From Candidatus Manganitrophus noduliformans (GTDB lineage Bacteria > Nitrospirota > Nitrospiria > SBBL01 > Manganitrophaceae): a DNA stretch of 64,000 bases. The position numbers and the translations under genes are program-made. The notes below the pieces were generated by a model. The model was given only the letters and a program-made list of their open reading frames with translations, was not told the origin of the DNA and made no database searches. The DNA is taken from positions 248,001-312,000 of the forward strand of contig NZ_VTOW01000002.1 in the NCBI RefSeq assembly GCF_012184425.1, given 5' to 3'. Shown here piece by piece: positions 27,816-37,315 of the stretch (within the stretch, counting starts at the first letter, position 1; every line of letters starts with the position of its first letter).

Positions 27816-29639
27816 TTGAAGGGGGCTTCAACCGACAGCATGAAGCGGGAGGGATGGGTTCGATTCCTCCTCTCCGCCGCTCGAGAATCTCGTCCGGCAA
27901 CCTTCGTCCGGCAGGTTTTCGACTTGACCGCCTCGTCGATCAGGGAGATCAAGGTCGCCTCCCTTTCCGGCATTTTACTTCTCTCCTTTCTCTTCGATTT
28001 CTCGATTTGGTTTCCGATCTTCTTCAAGGCGGCCGCCCTCCTGCTGCAAGCGGGGGGCCTGATCAAATTGACTTTCGAGGAGCGCTATCTTCTGCTCCGC
28101 TTCAGGCATCTCTCATGGAGAAAGCGGCTGGTCCCCGTCGCACTTTTTCTGATCGCCCTTCTCTTCTACTTTGAGAAAGGGATCCTCTTTTTCCAAAGGT
28201 GGGACCAGCCGGACATCTTCCCGATTCATACCTACCGTCTCTACAGCATGATCTTTTTCGGCGCGGCTTTTTCGATCTATGCGATGCGGCTGAAAACCAT
28301 CGCTACTTTCCTCGATCGGCTCCATCTCAAACCGGCGCAGACCCTGGCGCTCAGCTTTGCCCTGTTGATCTTCGCTGGCGCCCTGATCCTCTCGCTCCCC
28401 CAGATGGTGGCCGACCCCTCTCAGATCTCCTTTATCGATGCCCTCTTTACCGCCACCTCGGCCACCACGGTGACCGGATTAGCCGTCGCCCCGATCTCCG
28501 AATATTATCGAACGGCCGGCCAATGGGTCATCCTCCTCCTGATCCAGCTCGGCGGACTCGGCATCATGACCTTCGGGGCCCTCATCTTCTTTCTTCCCCG
28601 ACGGCGCATGCCGCTGCATGAGGAGATCGCCCTCCAAGGGGTCCTGGAGGTCGAATCGATCGGATCGGTCCGGAGGGAGATCGGCTCCATCTTCGTGATC
28701 ACACTGACGATCGAAGCGTTCGGCGCCCTGCTGCTCTGGACCCTTCTTGAGGATGCAACGCCGAACGCCCTTTTCCAAGCAATTTTTCATTCGGTCTCCG
28801 CCTTCTGCAACGCCGGCTTCTCCCTCTTTCCGGCGAATCTGGAAGGTTACGTCGATCGGCCCGGGGTGAGCCTGACCATCATCGGTCTCGTCATTCTCGG
28901 CGGACTCGGCTTTCCTGTGCTGCACAACCTGGGGAACTATCCCCTCTTCGGAAGGGGTCCGACCTCCTGGAGATTGACGTTCCATTCCAAAATGGTCTTG
29001 GCAATTTCGGCCGGGCTCCTGGTGGCGGGGACCCTCGGGATCTATTTCCTCGAATATCGAGGAGCGCTCGCCCCGCTTCCCTGGTATCATCAGTGGATCG
29101 CCGCCTTTTTCCAATCGGCCACGGCCAGGACCGCCGGGTTCAATACGCTGAACATCGCCCGCTTTTCCGATGCGAGCCTTTTTCTGATCATTCTCCTGAT
29201 GTGGATCGGAGGCTCGCCGATCTCGACCGCGGGGGGGATCAAGACGACCACCTTCGGCGTGATGTTGGCGACGCTGCGGAGCCTCCTACGGGGACGCGAG
29301 GAGATCGAGATCTTCCATCGGAGGCTGGCGCCTCAAGCGGTCCAGAAGGCGCTCTCGGTCGGGTTTATCTCATCGGCCCTGCTGGCGCTCCTGCTCCTTG
29401 CTCTCTTGGCGGTCGAGGAAGGGGATTTTAAAGTGATCTTGTTCGAGGCGGTCTCGGCGTTCAACACGGTGGGACTCTCGATCGGGAATACCGGCGCGTT
29501 CTCCCCGCTCGGGAAAGCGATTCTGATTTTGATCATGTTTATCGGGCGGCTCGGTCCCCTTACGATCGCCTATACCCTGGCGGAGCGGACCAGCCGGGGG
29601 ATTTATCACTATCCGGAAGAAAGAGTGATTGTGGGGTAG
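27816..29639 (+). CDS. TrkH/KtrB-type potassium uptake membrane subunit
   Basis: 607 residues if translated from the TTG at 27816, which has CAGGAGA six bases upstream; the first ATG is at 27840. An extended N-terminal part with three to four helices precedes the standard cation-conducting core. That core has four filter-like loops: TSATTVTGLAV, SVSAFCNAGFS, SATARTAGFNT and AFNTVGLSIG. It imports potassium together with a cytoplasmic RCK subunit, encoded nine bases downstream. Potassium uptake is the first response to osmotic upshift, matching the trehalose genes upstream. Confidence 0.88.
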   Translation: MKGASTDSMKREGWVRFLLSAARESRPATFVRQVFDLTASSIREIKVASLSGILLLSFLFDFSIWFPIFFKAAALLLQAGGLIKLTFEERYLLLRFRHLSWRKRLVPVALFLIALLFYFEKGILFFQRWDQPDIFPIHTYRLYSMIFFGAAFSIYAMRLKTIATFLDRLHLKPAQTLALSFALLIFAGALILSLPQMVADPSQISFIDALFTATSATTVTGLAVAPISEYYRTAGQWVILLLIQLGGLGIMTFGALIFFLPRRRMPLHEEIALQGVLEVESIGSVRREIGSIFVITLTIEAFGALLLWTLLEDATPNALFQAIFHSVSAFCNAGFSLFPANLEGYVDRPGVSLTIIGLVILGGLGFPVLHNLGNYPLFGRGPTSWRLTFHSKMVLAISAGLLVAGTLGIYFLEYRGALAPLPWYHQWIAAFFQSATARTAGFNTLNIARFSDASLFLIILLMWIGGSPISTAGGIKTTTFGVMLATLRSLLRGREEIEIFHRRLAPQAVQKALSVGFISSALLALLLLALLAVEEGDFKVILFEAVSAFNTVGLSIGNTGAFSPLGKAILILIMFIGRLGPLTIAYTLAERTSRGIYHYPEERVIVG

Positions 29640-29648
29640 AAAATTCTT

Positions 29649-30347
29649 ATGAAACGTTTTCTGGTCATTGGATTGGGCCGGTTCGGAATCAGTCTGGCCA
29701 AAACCCTCTCCTCCATCGGGGAAGAGGTCATTGCCGTCGATGCCAGCATGGCGCGGGTGGAGGAGGTCAAGGAGCGTGTTCCTCACGCCGTTCAGCTCGA
29801 CAGCACCGATCCCGATGCGCTCAAATCGATCGGGTGCGATCGGGTCGATGTGGCGATCGTCGCCATCGGAGAGAACTTGGAAGCAAGCGTCGTCACCACG
29901 GTGATCCTGAAAGAGATGGGGATCAAAGAGATCATCGTTCGCGCCTATTCGGATCGGGAGAAGAAGATTCTCGAATTGATCGGGGCGACCCGGGTCATCT
30001 TCGTCGAAGATGAAATGGGACGCCGTCTGGCGAAGGCGATCTCGGGAGAGGGAATCCGCGATTACATCGAGCTCTCTCAGAATTATTCGATCGTTCATTG
30101 GGACGCCCCCGAGGCGCTGGCAGGAACATCGCTGGCCGACCTGAAATTGAACGAATCGTGGCGACTGATCCTTCTGGCGGTCAAGAAAAAGGAAGAAAGC
30201 CTCTCCCAAAAAATCGGCTTGCGGAAGGAGCCGGAGCGGCTGGAGCTCTACCCTTCCCCGGAATATCGGATCGAGAAAGGGGACGTCCTGATTCTGGTGG
30301 GGAAACATCGGGACCTGATGCGGTTTACGACCGAGCAGAAGCATTGA
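29649..30347 (+). CDS. TrkA/KtrA-type RCK regulatory subunit of potassium uptake
   Basis: 232 residues. The N-terminal Rossmann fold has the nucleotide loop GLGRFG and an acidic residue at the end of strand 2 (VIAVDAS). A TrkA-C domain fills about 140-225. It gates the membrane subunit encoded just upstream according to bound nucleotide. The length fits the single-RCK KtrA type rather than the double TrkA. Confidence 0.9.
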   Translation: MKRFLVIGLGRFGISLAKTLSSIGEEVIAVDASMARVEEVKERVPHAVQLDSTDPDALKSIGCDRVDVAIVAIGENLEASVVTTVILKEMGIKEIIVRAYSDREKKILELIGATRVIFVEDEMGRRLAKAISGEGIRDYIELSQNYSIVHWDAPEALAGTSLADLKLNESWRLILLAVKKKEESLSQKIGLRKEPERLELYPSPEYRIEKGDVLILVGKHRDLMRFTTEQKH

Positions 30348-30417
30348 AGCTCCCCGCCGTAAGGGGCTAGAATGTGACTACCCCTTCGAATAAGCCCATC
30401 AGGAGCTTTTTTCTTTT
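30347..30417 (+). terminator. Nested hairpin terminator after the potassium transporter genes
   Basis: AAGCTCC (30347-30353) pairs with GGAGCTT (30402-30408), enclosing an AAGGGG/CCCCTT stem (30361-30386), and is followed by a T-rich run (30406-30417). It separates the plus-strand genes from the convergent MscS gene. Confidence 0.45.
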
Positions 30418-30421
30418 GCAT

Positions 30422-31309
30422 TTATCGGGAGGCGGCTCCCTCCGCCTCCTCTCCCCCGTTTCGAATGTGAATATCCCGCTGGGGAAAAGGAATCTCGATC
30501 CCCTCTTCTCTGAATTTCTTGATGATCGCGTAATTGAGCTCGCTTCGGAGCACCCCCGGCCGGGAAGTGTATCGCTGGCTCCAGACGCGGAGAACGAAAT
30601 TCAAGCCGCTGTCGCCGAAGCCGTCCAGGAGCGCGTCCGGCTCCGGTTCTCCGAGGCCCCCCGGATGGGCCTCGGCCACCGCCATGAGAAGCGCCCGAAC
30701 CCGCTCCGGATCGGAGCGGTAGGAAACCGGCACCGGAATACTGAATCGGACTTTCCGGTCGGTGTAACTCCAGTTGGTCACCGTTGAAGAGATGAATTCC
30801 GAGTTCGGAACGATCATGGCGATGTTGTCGTTCGTGACGACGGTGGTGGCGCGGGGGGAGATATGGATCACGTCCCCGACCACATCGTTGACCTCGATCC
30901 GGTCTCCGACCTTGATCGGACGGCCGAAAAGAATGATGATCCCGCTGACGAAATTGTTCGTGATACTCTGCAACCCCAGCCCGACGCCGATCCCGAGCGC
31001 CCCCGCCAGAATCGTCAGGGCACTCAGATTGATCCCCGCCGACTGCAGGATGACCAAGAATCCGATCGCGACCACGATATATCGGATGATCGTCCCGGTC
31101 GCCTGGCGGATGCCGATGTCGACGTTGCTTCTTGAAAGAAGCTGATCGACCACCCACCGTTTGAGCTTTCCGGAGAGATAAAAGAGGAGCGCCAGGAGCG
31201 CCACGATATAGAGAAGCGACCAGAGGGTAAAGAGGGTCCCACCGAGCGTGAAAATCGGGAAGTTGATCCAGCTTCTCACCTGTTCCAAAAAACCTTGTAA
31301 AACGTTCAT
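30422..31309 (-). CDS. MscS-type small-conductance mechanosensitive channel
   Basis: 295 residues. Three N-terminal helices include a pore-lining segment rich in Gly and Ala (LTILAGALGIGVGLGLQSI), followed by the MscS beta-domain (FVSGIIILFGRPIKVGDRIEV) and the alpha-beta C-terminal domain. It releases solutes during hypo-osmotic shock. GAGGAGG precedes its ATG, and it follows the SLC13 permease by 12 bases, so the two are probably co-transcribed. The sequence AEGAASR ends the protein. Confidence 0.92.
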   Translation of the reverse strand: MNVLQGFLEQVRSWINFPIFTLGGTLFTLWSLLYIVALLALLFYLSGKLKRWVVDQLLSRSNVDIGIRQATGTIIRYIVVAIGFLVILQSAGINLSALTILAGALGIGVGLGLQSITNNFVSGIIILFGRPIKVGDRIEVNDVVGDVIHISPRATTVVTNDNIAMIVPNSEFISSTVTNWSYTDRKVRFSIPVPVSYRSDPERVRALLMAVAEAHPGGLGEPEPDALLDGFGDSGLNFVLRVWSQRYTSRPGVLRSELNYAIIKKFREEGIEIPFPQRDIHIRNGGEEAEGAASR

Positions 31310-31321
31310 CTCACGCCTCCT

Positions 31322-33100
31322 CTAGAAAGGCCAGAATTGCGGGATAAAATAAACGGCTAACAACAAGAAGAGAAGGTTCAGGGGGGTCCCCACCCGGAGA
31401 AAATCGGAGAACTGATATTGTCCCGGCCCGTAGATGAGGGTGTTGGTCTGATACCCGACCGGGGTCATGAAGCTGAGGGAAGCCGCGTAGGTCACCGCCA
31501 TCAGAAAGGGCCGGGCGCTGACGCCGAGCGATTCCGCCGTGACGATCGCAATCGGGGCGAGCAGCGCCGCCGTGGCGGTGTTCGACATCACGTTGGTCAA
31601 GAGGGTCGTCAGGAGAAAAAGGGTGAAGAGAATCGCCGTCGGTCCAAGCAGGCCGACGCCGGAGATGAGGAATTGGGAGAGGAACCGCGCCGCGCCGGTC
31701 TTCTCGAGCGCGGTGCCGAGGGTGAGGACCCCCGCCAGCAGAAAGATGACCTTCAAATCGATCGCCTCATAGGCCTCTTCGAGGGAGAGACACCCGGTCA
31801 AGATCAGCAACACCGATCCGACGATCGCGCCGACCACGATCGGCAGCAGGTTGAGGGCGGCCCCCAGGACGACCCCGGAGATGATCGCCAGGGCCGGGAC
31901 GATCTTTTCCTTCCGGAATTCCGGCAGCCCGACCTCGGAGACGAAGACAAACGCCGGGTGCTGCTTCAACTGATCGAGGCGATCGCGCCGGGCCTCGATG
32001 AGGAGGGCGTCCCCCGCCCGAAGCGGGGTCGTTTCCAAATGCTCGTGCATCACCTCGCCGCGATGCCGGATCGCCAGGGCCGTGGCGTTGAACCGATGGC
32101 GAAACCGCACCCGTTTGAGGGACTTCCCTTCCAGGACGGAATTCGGGGCGATGACCGCCTCCACCAAAACCGTCTGGGCCGACTCCAGATCCTCGTCCCG
32201 CCATTTTATTCCCGGTTTGAGGAGAATTCCCTCCCGCTCCTGGAGCTGCCTGATCTTCTCGACGTTGCATCGAACCCGTAAGAGGTCGTCGGCCTGGAAG
32301 ACGATTTCGGGCGAAGGGAGCAGAAGGCGCCGCCCTCCCCGGAGGACCTCCAAGACATCGACATCCAGATCCCGGACCAGCTGCGAATCCCTCAAACGTT
32401 GTCCGACCGACTTTGCCTGCGGAAGCAGGACGATCTCGGTCAGGTACTCCCCCATCCCGAAACTATGGGTCAGATCCCCCCCTCCTCTCCGGTTGGGAAT
32501 CAGCCGGACGCCGATCAGGATCATATACGCCATTCCGGCGCCGAATATCACCAGGCCGAAGGAGGAAAACTCGAACATCCGCAAAGGAGGCTGTCCGTAT
32601 CGCTCGGCGATCGAATTGACCAGGATGTTGGTTGACGTTCCGATCAGGGTGCAGACCCCTCCGAACATCGACGCGAAAGAAAGCGGCATCAGGAGCTTGG
32701 AGGGGTTTACCTTGGCATCGCGCGCGACGCCGAGAACGATCGGCATGAAGATGGCGACCGCCGCCGTGTTGTTCACGAACGCGGAGATCACCCCCACGCC
32801 GGCCATCATGGTGATCAAGGCGATCCAGAAGTTCCGCTTTCCGATTTTCGCCAGCGCGACGCCGATAAAGTTGAGCGCCCCCGTTTTAAAAAGACCGGCG
32901 CTCAGAATAAACATCGCCCCGACGGTCACGGTCGCCGTGTTGCTGAAGCCGGAAATCCCCTCCTCCGGGGTGATGATCCCGCTCAAAAGAAGGGTCGCCA
33001 TGAGGATCAAGGCGACCATGTCGACCGGAAACCGCTCGCTCGCGAAGAGAACGACGGCCGAGACGACCAGCAAAAGAACGATGATGACTTCAATCGTCAT
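31322..33100 (-). CDS. SLC13-type permease with two TrkA-C domains
   Basis: 592 residues. Two membrane halves of about five helices each carry the paired NTAA/TNILVNS-type motifs of the divalent anion:sodium symporter (DASS) fold ([35 protein letters not shown]). Between them, about 205-395, lie two TrkA-C domains ([21 protein letters not shown] and [24 protein letters not shown]). Members move sulfate, phosphate, dicarboxylates or tungstate; the substrate here cannot be read. The TrkA-C domains suggest gating by a small ligand. Confidence 0.85.
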   Translation of the reverse strand: MTIEVIIVLLLVVSAVVLFASERFPVDMVALILMATLLLSGIITPEEGISGFSNTATVTVGAMFILSAGLFKTGALNFIGVALAKIGKRNFWIALITMMAGVGVISAFVNNTAAVAIFMPIVLGVARDAKVNPSKLLMPLSFASMFGGVCTLIGTSTNILVNSIAERYGQPPLRMFEFSSFGLVIFGAGMAYMILIGVRLIPNRRGGGDLTHSFGMGEYLTEIVLLPQAKSVGQRLRDSQLVRDLDVDVLEVLRGGRRLLLPSPEIVFQADDLLRVRCNVEKIRQLQEREGILLKPGIKWRDEDLESAQTVLVEAVIAPNSVLEGKSLKRVRFRHRFNATALAIRHRGEVMHEHLETTPLRAGDALLIEARRDRLDQLKQHPAFVFVSEVGLPEFRKEKIVPALAIISGVVLGAALNLLPIVVGAIVGSVLLILTGCLSLEEAYEAIDLKVIFLLAGVLTLGTALEKTGAARFLSQFLISGVGLLGPTAILFTLFLLTTLLTNVMSNTATAALLAPIAIVTAESLGVSARPFLMAVTYAASLSFMTPVGYQTNTLIYGPGQYQFSDFLRVGTPLNLLFLLLAVYFIPQFWPF

Positions 33101-33161
33101 AAGATCCCTTGATCAGGCCGGCGGATGACCTTCCCGAATCGCCCGCGCGACGAACAGGTTA

Positions 33162-33189
33162 TTGATACCATAAGAAAGTCGATTGTCAA
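33162..33189 (-). promoter_or_regulatory. Putative promoter of the SLC13-MscS operon
   Basis: On the minus strand, TTGACA (33189-33184), 16 bases, then TATCAA (33167-33162), with the permease start 62 bases downstream and a ribosome site AAGGGA. Confidence 0.45.
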
Positions 33190-33287
33190 CGATTTATGAG
33201 GAAAGGAGAATCCGTTCCGGACAAGGAAGGCGTCGGCCCCGGAAGATGCTTCCGGTGAACGGGAGCTCGGACGGAGATGGAAAAGGA

Positions 33288-33322
33288 GAAGCTCCTGCTC
33301 CTGAAAAAGGAGCAGGAGCTTC
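33288..33322 (-). terminator. Strong terminator hairpin of the cytochrome b6c operon
   Basis: A perfect 14-bp stem (33288-33301 with 33309-33322) encloses a 7-base loop, starting 11 bases after the stop of the tetraheme cytochrome. On the minus strand it is followed by TCCTTTT. It ends the minus-strand respiratory cluster. Confidence 0.65.
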
Positions 33323-33333
33323 CGATAAAAAAA

Positions 33334-34257
33334 TTATTGGCGATACTGCAAGAACTCGTCGTGCTCGTCGAGCTTCGGGAAGTACTCCCTCGGGATTCGC
33401 TCCACCTTGGGATCTCTCAACGACAGGGTGAACACGGTCAGGGCGGTCGCTTCTTCGTCGGTCAATCCCCAATTCGGCATAATGGTCGGAGGGGTCCGAT
33501 CTTTCGGGTCGGCCGCGTCCATCGTCCCCGGCACGATCTTCTGCGGGTCCTTGAAGTGCTCGAACTCCCACACCCGGGTGAGATGATCTTTCGATTCGAT
33601 TCTTGAGAAGTCGTGGACGAGATAGAAGGAAAGCTCGGTTTTGCTCCCCATGGCGGAGAGCTCCGGCGCCAAGGTCGCATTGCTTCCGAACTGTTTGATC
33701 GCATGGCAGGCGACGCAGCCGAGCTCGACGGCCAACTTTTTCCCCTCCATCAAGGTCTCCACTTCAGGCCAGTAGACCTCGGGGTTGTAGAGCTCATAGT
33801 GGCATTTGGTGCAGGCGGTCTGAACATACGGTCCGGTCAGAAGCTGCCGATCGAGGTGTTTGACGACGCCGTGTGTTTTACTGACAGTCACCGCCTGGCC
33901 GTCCCCTTCATGGCAGATCGTGCAGCCGAATTTCTCGAAAGCATGCTTCGAGATATAGCCTTCATTCGCAAAATTGGAATGCGTCTTGTAAGGCTGCGGC
34001 TCATTTTCGAAGGCCGGATTATCGATGCCGCCGTGGCAGGTGGTGCAGCGATCGGCCCGGTTCAGGCTTTGATTCCAAACCTGCTTCACCTTCAACGGGG
34101 TGCCGGCGATCTTCGGGTCGTTCACCGCCTGGGCCAGCTTTTTGTAGTATTCAGCCTGATATGTTTTCCATTCCGGATTCTGCTCGCGATAGGCAAACAT
34201 CCCGAGCAGGAAAAGAACCAGAACACTGAAGACCGCGAATAAAGCGTGCTTTACCAT
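33334..34257 (-). CDS. Membrane-anchored tetraheme cytochrome c of the quinol oxidase complex
   Basis: 307 residues. One N-terminal helix (about 4-22) anchors a periplasmic domain with four CxxCH sites at 71-75, 112-116, 149-153 and 181-185. The C-terminal part (about 215-290) contains MPNWGLTDEEATALTVFTLSL, a typical cytochrome c Met-ligand region. As the last gene of the Rieske-b6-subunit IV operon it probably replaces cytochrome c1/f and passes electrons to soluble carriers. Similar multiheme subunits accompany split b complexes in Nitrospirota. Confidence 0.85.
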   Translation of the reverse strand: MVKHALFAVFSVLVLFLLGMFAYREQNPEWKTYQAEYYKKLAQAVNDPKIAGTPLKVKQVWNQSLNRADRCTTCHGGIDNPAFENEPQPYKTHSNFANEGYISKHAFEKFGCTICHEGDGQAVTVSKTHGVVKHLDRQLLTGPYVQTACTKCHYELYNPEVYWPEVETLMEGKKLAVELGCVACHAIKQFGSNATLAPELSAMGSKTELSFYLVHDFSRIESKDHLTRVWEFEHFKDPQKIVPGTMDAADPKDRTPPTIMPNWGLTDEEATALTVFTLSLRDPKVERIPREYFPKLDEHDEFLQYRQ

Positions 34258-34275
34258 AAATCGATCGATCCCTTC

Positions 34276-34398
34276 CTATTTTTTCTGCTTCTCTTTCTTG
34301 AAAGCGCTCTCAAGCCAGACGGTGATTCCAAAGAAGAACCCCATGAGAAGCAGAGTCCCGACCGTGATGAAAATCCCGATTCCCAATCGATCATCCAT
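34276..34398 (-). CDS. Small single-helix membrane protein of the b6c operon
   Basis: A 40-residue open frame with GGAGAAAAAACG directly before the ATG. It starts MDDRLGIGIFITVG, continues with one hydrophobic helix (about 6-30) and ends in a Lys-rich tail (FKKEKQKK). It lies between subunit IV (19 bases upstream) and the tetraheme cytochrome. Size, topology and position recall the tiny helical subunits of cytochrome b6f (PetG/L/M/N) or CcoQ, but no homology can be claimed. Confidence 0.65.
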   Translation of the reverse strand: MDDRLGIGIFITVGTLLLMGFFFGITVWLESAFKKEKQKK

Positions 34399-34417
34399 CG
34401 TTTTTTCTCCAAATCGC

Positions 34418-35278
34418 CTAAATTTTAAACCAGGGGGTCACCAGCACATATTTGATGCTGGCAAGCAGTCTTAAATAAATCTTCAGCGGCACGCCGAGCA
34501 TCGAAAGGAAAAGGAACATCATCAAATTGTACCGGACAAACCCCAACGAATTGTAAAACTTTCTCATGAAGAGAAAAGGAATGCTGAATCCGACCGCGTA
34601 ATATCCCAGGAACAACGCCCAGGTGATCAGGTTGGCGATCGTGACGCCGTACCGGCCGAGCGTGACGAGGGGGGCTTCGGGCAGTCCGAGCGTGTTCTGG
34701 ATCACGACCTCCAGATCGACGAGGCCCCCTGTGATCGGTTTGTGCGCCTTCCAATTGTCCCAGGGCCAATACCACGACCAATCCAGCCCCCGGAACCAGA
34801 CACCGATCACGATCAAGATGTACCAAAGCGCCAGCCCGAAACAAAATCCCAGTACGGCGAACTTTCTCTCGGAGTAGGTATAATAACCTTTCCCCCGCGG
34901 ATTCGGATCGATGTAGGGAAGAAGAACCAGTCCGACGATGATCAAGGAGGGGAGGACCACGCCGGCGAGCCAGGGATCGAAATAGACCAGAAGCTCCTGC
35001 AGGCCCAAGAAGTACCAGGGGGCCTTTGTCGGGTTCGGCGTGGTATCGGCGCTGGCCAACTCCTCCAGCGGCGCCGGCGAAACGAGGGAGAGAAAGAGAA
35101 GTACCGCGGTGGCGACCAACATCGAGATCAACTCGATGTAGACCAGATTCGGCCAGACCAGGACGTGATCTTCCGGCCCCATCTTGTCGGCCGCCGATTT
35201 CTTGATTAAAGCGGCGAGCCCGCCCGAATTCCCGTCCCGCTTCGGAATTGTCCCAAGCGCTGTTTCCTTTTCAGCCAT
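34418..35278 (-). CDS. Cytochrome b subunit IV-like protein (C-terminal half of cytochrome b)
   Basis: 286 residues, longer than plant or cyanobacterial subunit IV. About five helices (47-68, 105-122, 138-162, 212-240, 247-270). The quinol-site region reads TPNPTKAPWYFLGLQELL, with APWYF replacing the PEWY of other cytochromes b. A charged 30-residue N-terminal extension is unassigned. It works with the separate b6-type subunit encoded upstream. GAGGAA precedes the ATG. Confidence 0.88.
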   Translation of the reverse strand: MAEKETALGTIPKRDGNSGGLAALIKKSAADKMGPEDHVLVWPNLVYIELISMLVATAVLLFLSLVSPAPLEELASADTTPNPTKAPWYFLGLQELLVYFDPWLAGVVLPSLIIVGLVLLPYIDPNPRGKGYYTYSERKFAVLGFCFGLALWYILIVIGVWFRGLDWSWYWPWDNWKAHKPITGGLVDLEVVIQNTLGLPEAPLVTLGRYGVTIANLITWALFLGYYAVGFSIPFLFMRKFYNSLGFVRYNLMMFLFLSMLGVPLKIYLRLLASIKYVLVTPWFKI

Positions 35279-35305
35279 GTTTCTTCCTCAAACCAAACGA
35301 ATCGA

Positions 35306-36076
35306 TTAAAGCGGCCCGGAGAATCCGTCCTTCCGGATCCTCCAAAAATGAACGGCCATGAAGAGGGCCATCACCAACGGCAGTCCGAGGCAATGAAGGA
35401 CGTAGAACCGCAGCAGCGCGCTCTGCCCCACGACCGTTCCTCCCAACAAGACGAAGGCAACATCGTTGTTGATCGTCATCCCCAGCTCCGGACCGAACGG
35501 TCCCGCGTTCCCGACGAGCGGCGTCGCTTCCGCCATCTTGCTCCCGACCGTCACCGCCCAGAGAGCCAGCTGATCCCAGGGGAGAAGATAGCCGGTCCAG
35601 CTCATGACCAACGTCACCACCAGCAAGATCACCCCGACCACCCAGTTGAATTCGCGGGGAGGCTTATACGACCCGGTCAGGAAGACGCGGGTCATATGCA
35701 TCCAGACGGAGAAGACCATGGCATGCGCCGACCAGCGATGGAGCGCCCGGAAGAGGCTGCCGAAGTAAATGACCGTTCCCAAGTCTTTAATGTCGTTGTA
35801 TGCCCGCCGCGTATCGGGGACATAGTAGAACATCAGGAAAACGCCGGTAACGGCCAACAGAACGAAAAAGAAGAAGGTCAACCCTCCGAGACACCAGGTG
35901 AATTTGATCTTCAACGCGCCGCGACGGACGCGAACCGGATGGAGGTGGAGGATGACGTTGCTGAACATCACCAGCGCCCGGTTGGCGTCGGTGTTCGGGT
36001 AACCGTGACGGAAGATCGACTTCCAGACCTGCGTCTGCGTCACATTCTCCCGAATCTGATCGAGTAACTTATTCAT
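35306..36076 (-). CDS. Cytochrome b6-type subunit (N-terminal half of cytochrome b)
   Basis: 256 residues with four helices. Heme ligand pairs are His113/His127 (spacing 14) and His228/His243 (spacing 15); the 15 spacing is the b6 pattern, not the mitochondrial one. Cys62 in FTWCLGG aligns with the Cys of cytochrome b6 that binds the extra heme ci, so a third heme on the n-side is likely. It oxidises quinol together with the Rieske protein. AAGGAG precedes the ATG. Confidence 0.92.
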   Translation of the reverse strand: MNKLLDQIRENVTQTQVWKSIFRHGYPNTDANRALVMFSNVILHLHPVRVRRGALKIKFTWCLGGLTFFFFVLLAVTGVFLMFYYVPDTRRAYNDIKDLGTVIYFGSLFRALHRWSAHAMVFSVWMHMTRVFLTGSYKPPREFNWVVGVILLVVTLVMSWTGYLLPWDQLALWAVTVGSKMAEATPLVGNAGPFGPELGMTINNDVAFVLLGGTVVGQSALLRFYVLHCLGLPLVMALFMAVHFWRIRKDGFSGPL

Positions 36077-36101
36077 TCCGAATGGCTCTCCTTCCCTTCT
36101 T

Positions 36102-36126
36102 GTCCGACCTGTCCGACAGGTCGGAC
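36102..36126 (-). other. Intercistronic hairpin between Rieske and cytochrome b6 genes
   Basis: GTCCGACCTGT and ACAGGTCGGAC are perfect 11-bp arms around a 3-base loop. No T-run follows, so it is not a standard terminator. It could stabilise or process the polycistronic mRNA and set subunit ratios. Confidence 0.5.
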
Positions 36127-36130
36127 TCCG

Positions 36131-36709
36131 CTATACCTCTAAGAAAAACGGTGGAACTTCCCGGCTCTTTTCGTCGACCATCAACCCTTCCTCCGTTCCC
36201 TTCGGATCGGGATCCTGGCGCTGCGTAAAGTTGACGACGATCTGTCCGTCGACCGGATCGATTGAAAGGGCCGCCCGCCAGAGGGTCCGGGGGGCCGGAC
36301 CGCCGACGACATTCCCCGCCACGTCATAAATACTTCCATGGCAGGGACACCGGAACTTTTTTTGGTCGTCGAACCAGTTGGGGGTGCATCCGAGATGACG
36401 GCAAATCGCCACCATCACATAGATTCCCCGCTCGTTTCGGACCACCCAGATCTGGCGCTCTTTCTTCAGCTTGTTATCGACGCCGATTCCGTAATCATCC
36501 GGCTTTCCGATTTTGAAGACCGTGGGGGGCTCGTAAAGGACGTTTGGAAACATGTACCGAAGGGCGCCGACGCCGCTTCCTCCGAGCGCCGCGGCAAACC
36601 CGCCCCAGCCGATCCCCAGGCCCATGAGGGTAAAAAACCGCCTCCGGGTCACATCCGTCTGCTGCTGTTGCGGATTTTGCGGACTGTCTTTCTTGCCACC
36701 GGGATTCAT
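36131..36709 (-). CDS. Rieske iron-sulfur protein of the quinol oxidase complex
   Basis: 192 residues from the ATG at 36709, which has AGGAGG seven bases upstream; a GTG 18 bases earlier lies before that site. A Tat-like region (TRRRFFTLMGLG) precedes one membrane helix (about 30-50). The 2Fe-2S motifs are CRHLGC and CPCHGS, giving the two Cys and two His ligands. It moves electrons from quinol at the b6 subunit to the multiheme cytochrome. Confidence 0.94.
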   Translation of the reverse strand: MNPGGKKDSPQNPQQQQTDVTRRRFFTLMGLGIGWGGFAAALGGSGVGALRYMFPNVLYEPPTVFKIGKPDDYGIGVDNKLKKERQIWVVRNERGIYVMVAICRHLGCTPNWFDDQKKFRCPCHGSIYDVAGNVVGGPAPRTLWRAALSIDPVDGQIVVNFTQRQDPDPKGTEEGLMVDEKSREVPPFFLEV

Positions 36710-36777
36710 ATGGAACCTCCTCCGCACCGCTTTGAAGCGGTGATGTGTTTCTTCAATGTGAATCTAAACGGAAGATC

Positions 36778-37263
36778 TCACTTCTTTTTCCTGCTTTTGC
36801 GCGGGGCCTCTTTCTTCTTCTTTTTCCGAAAGAGACCGAAATAAAGAACCGCCGCCAGAAGACCGAACCCGCCGGTCCAATAAATCCAGGCAAACGGCGA
36901 CGATTTCCCGGGCGCGCCGAAGTCGGCGCTCCCCCCCCGGTGTGTCACCTTATCGCCCGCTTTGAACGCGACGGCGACCTTCTTGACCTCGGTTCCCGCC
37001 GTGACGGTGATCTCATCTCCGAGATCTTCGTCGTGGAGGTGAAAGAGGGTCTCGTAATAACCGGAGCCGTTCGTCTTAACCTTAAACTTCTGCCCGCTTT
37101 TATGCTCTAAGAGCACATCGACGCCCTTCAGGGCGTTTCCTTCCGCGTCCCGAACGTAACCGGAGACAATATATCGATGGTCGACTTCGTGCGTTGCAAA
37201 CGCAGGCTTGGGCGTAATCGTTACGAGGGAAAGGATGAAAATAAGGAAGATCGCCAATTGCAT
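36778..37263 (-). CDS. Secreted, C-terminally anchored protein with a carboxypeptidase-regulatory-like domain
   Basis: 161 residues from the ATG at 37263. A signal peptide (IFLIFILSLV to AFA) is followed by a beta-sandwich resembling carboxypeptidase regulatory domains (SGYVRDAEGNALKGVDVLLEH, NGSGYYETLFHL). A C-terminal helix (about 124-145, FAWIYWTGGFGLLAAVLYFG) leads to a very Lys-rich tail. An ATG at 37320 would give 180 residues, but it lies inside the -10 box of a strong promoter. The gene opens the Rieske-b6-IV operon; its role there is unknown. Confidence 0.65.
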   Translation of the reverse strand: MQLAIFLIFILSLVTITPKPAFATHEVDHRYIVSGYVRDAEGNALKGVDVLLEHKSGQKFKVKTNGSGYYETLFHLHDEDLGDEITVTAGTEVKKVAVAFKAGDKVTHRGGSADFGAPGKSSPFAWIYWTGGFGLLAAVLYFGLFRKKKKKEAPRKSRKKK

Positions 37264-37315
37264 TCCGTCAGGATAATTTCCCCGAAGAGACGCTTCGAGG
37301 GAGCCAAGTCGCCGT

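Noticed and set aside
36102-36126. Hairpin between Rieske and cytochrome b6 read as a terminator
   Set aside because: No T-run follows, and the flanking genes belong to one complex; kept only as an intercistronic structure.
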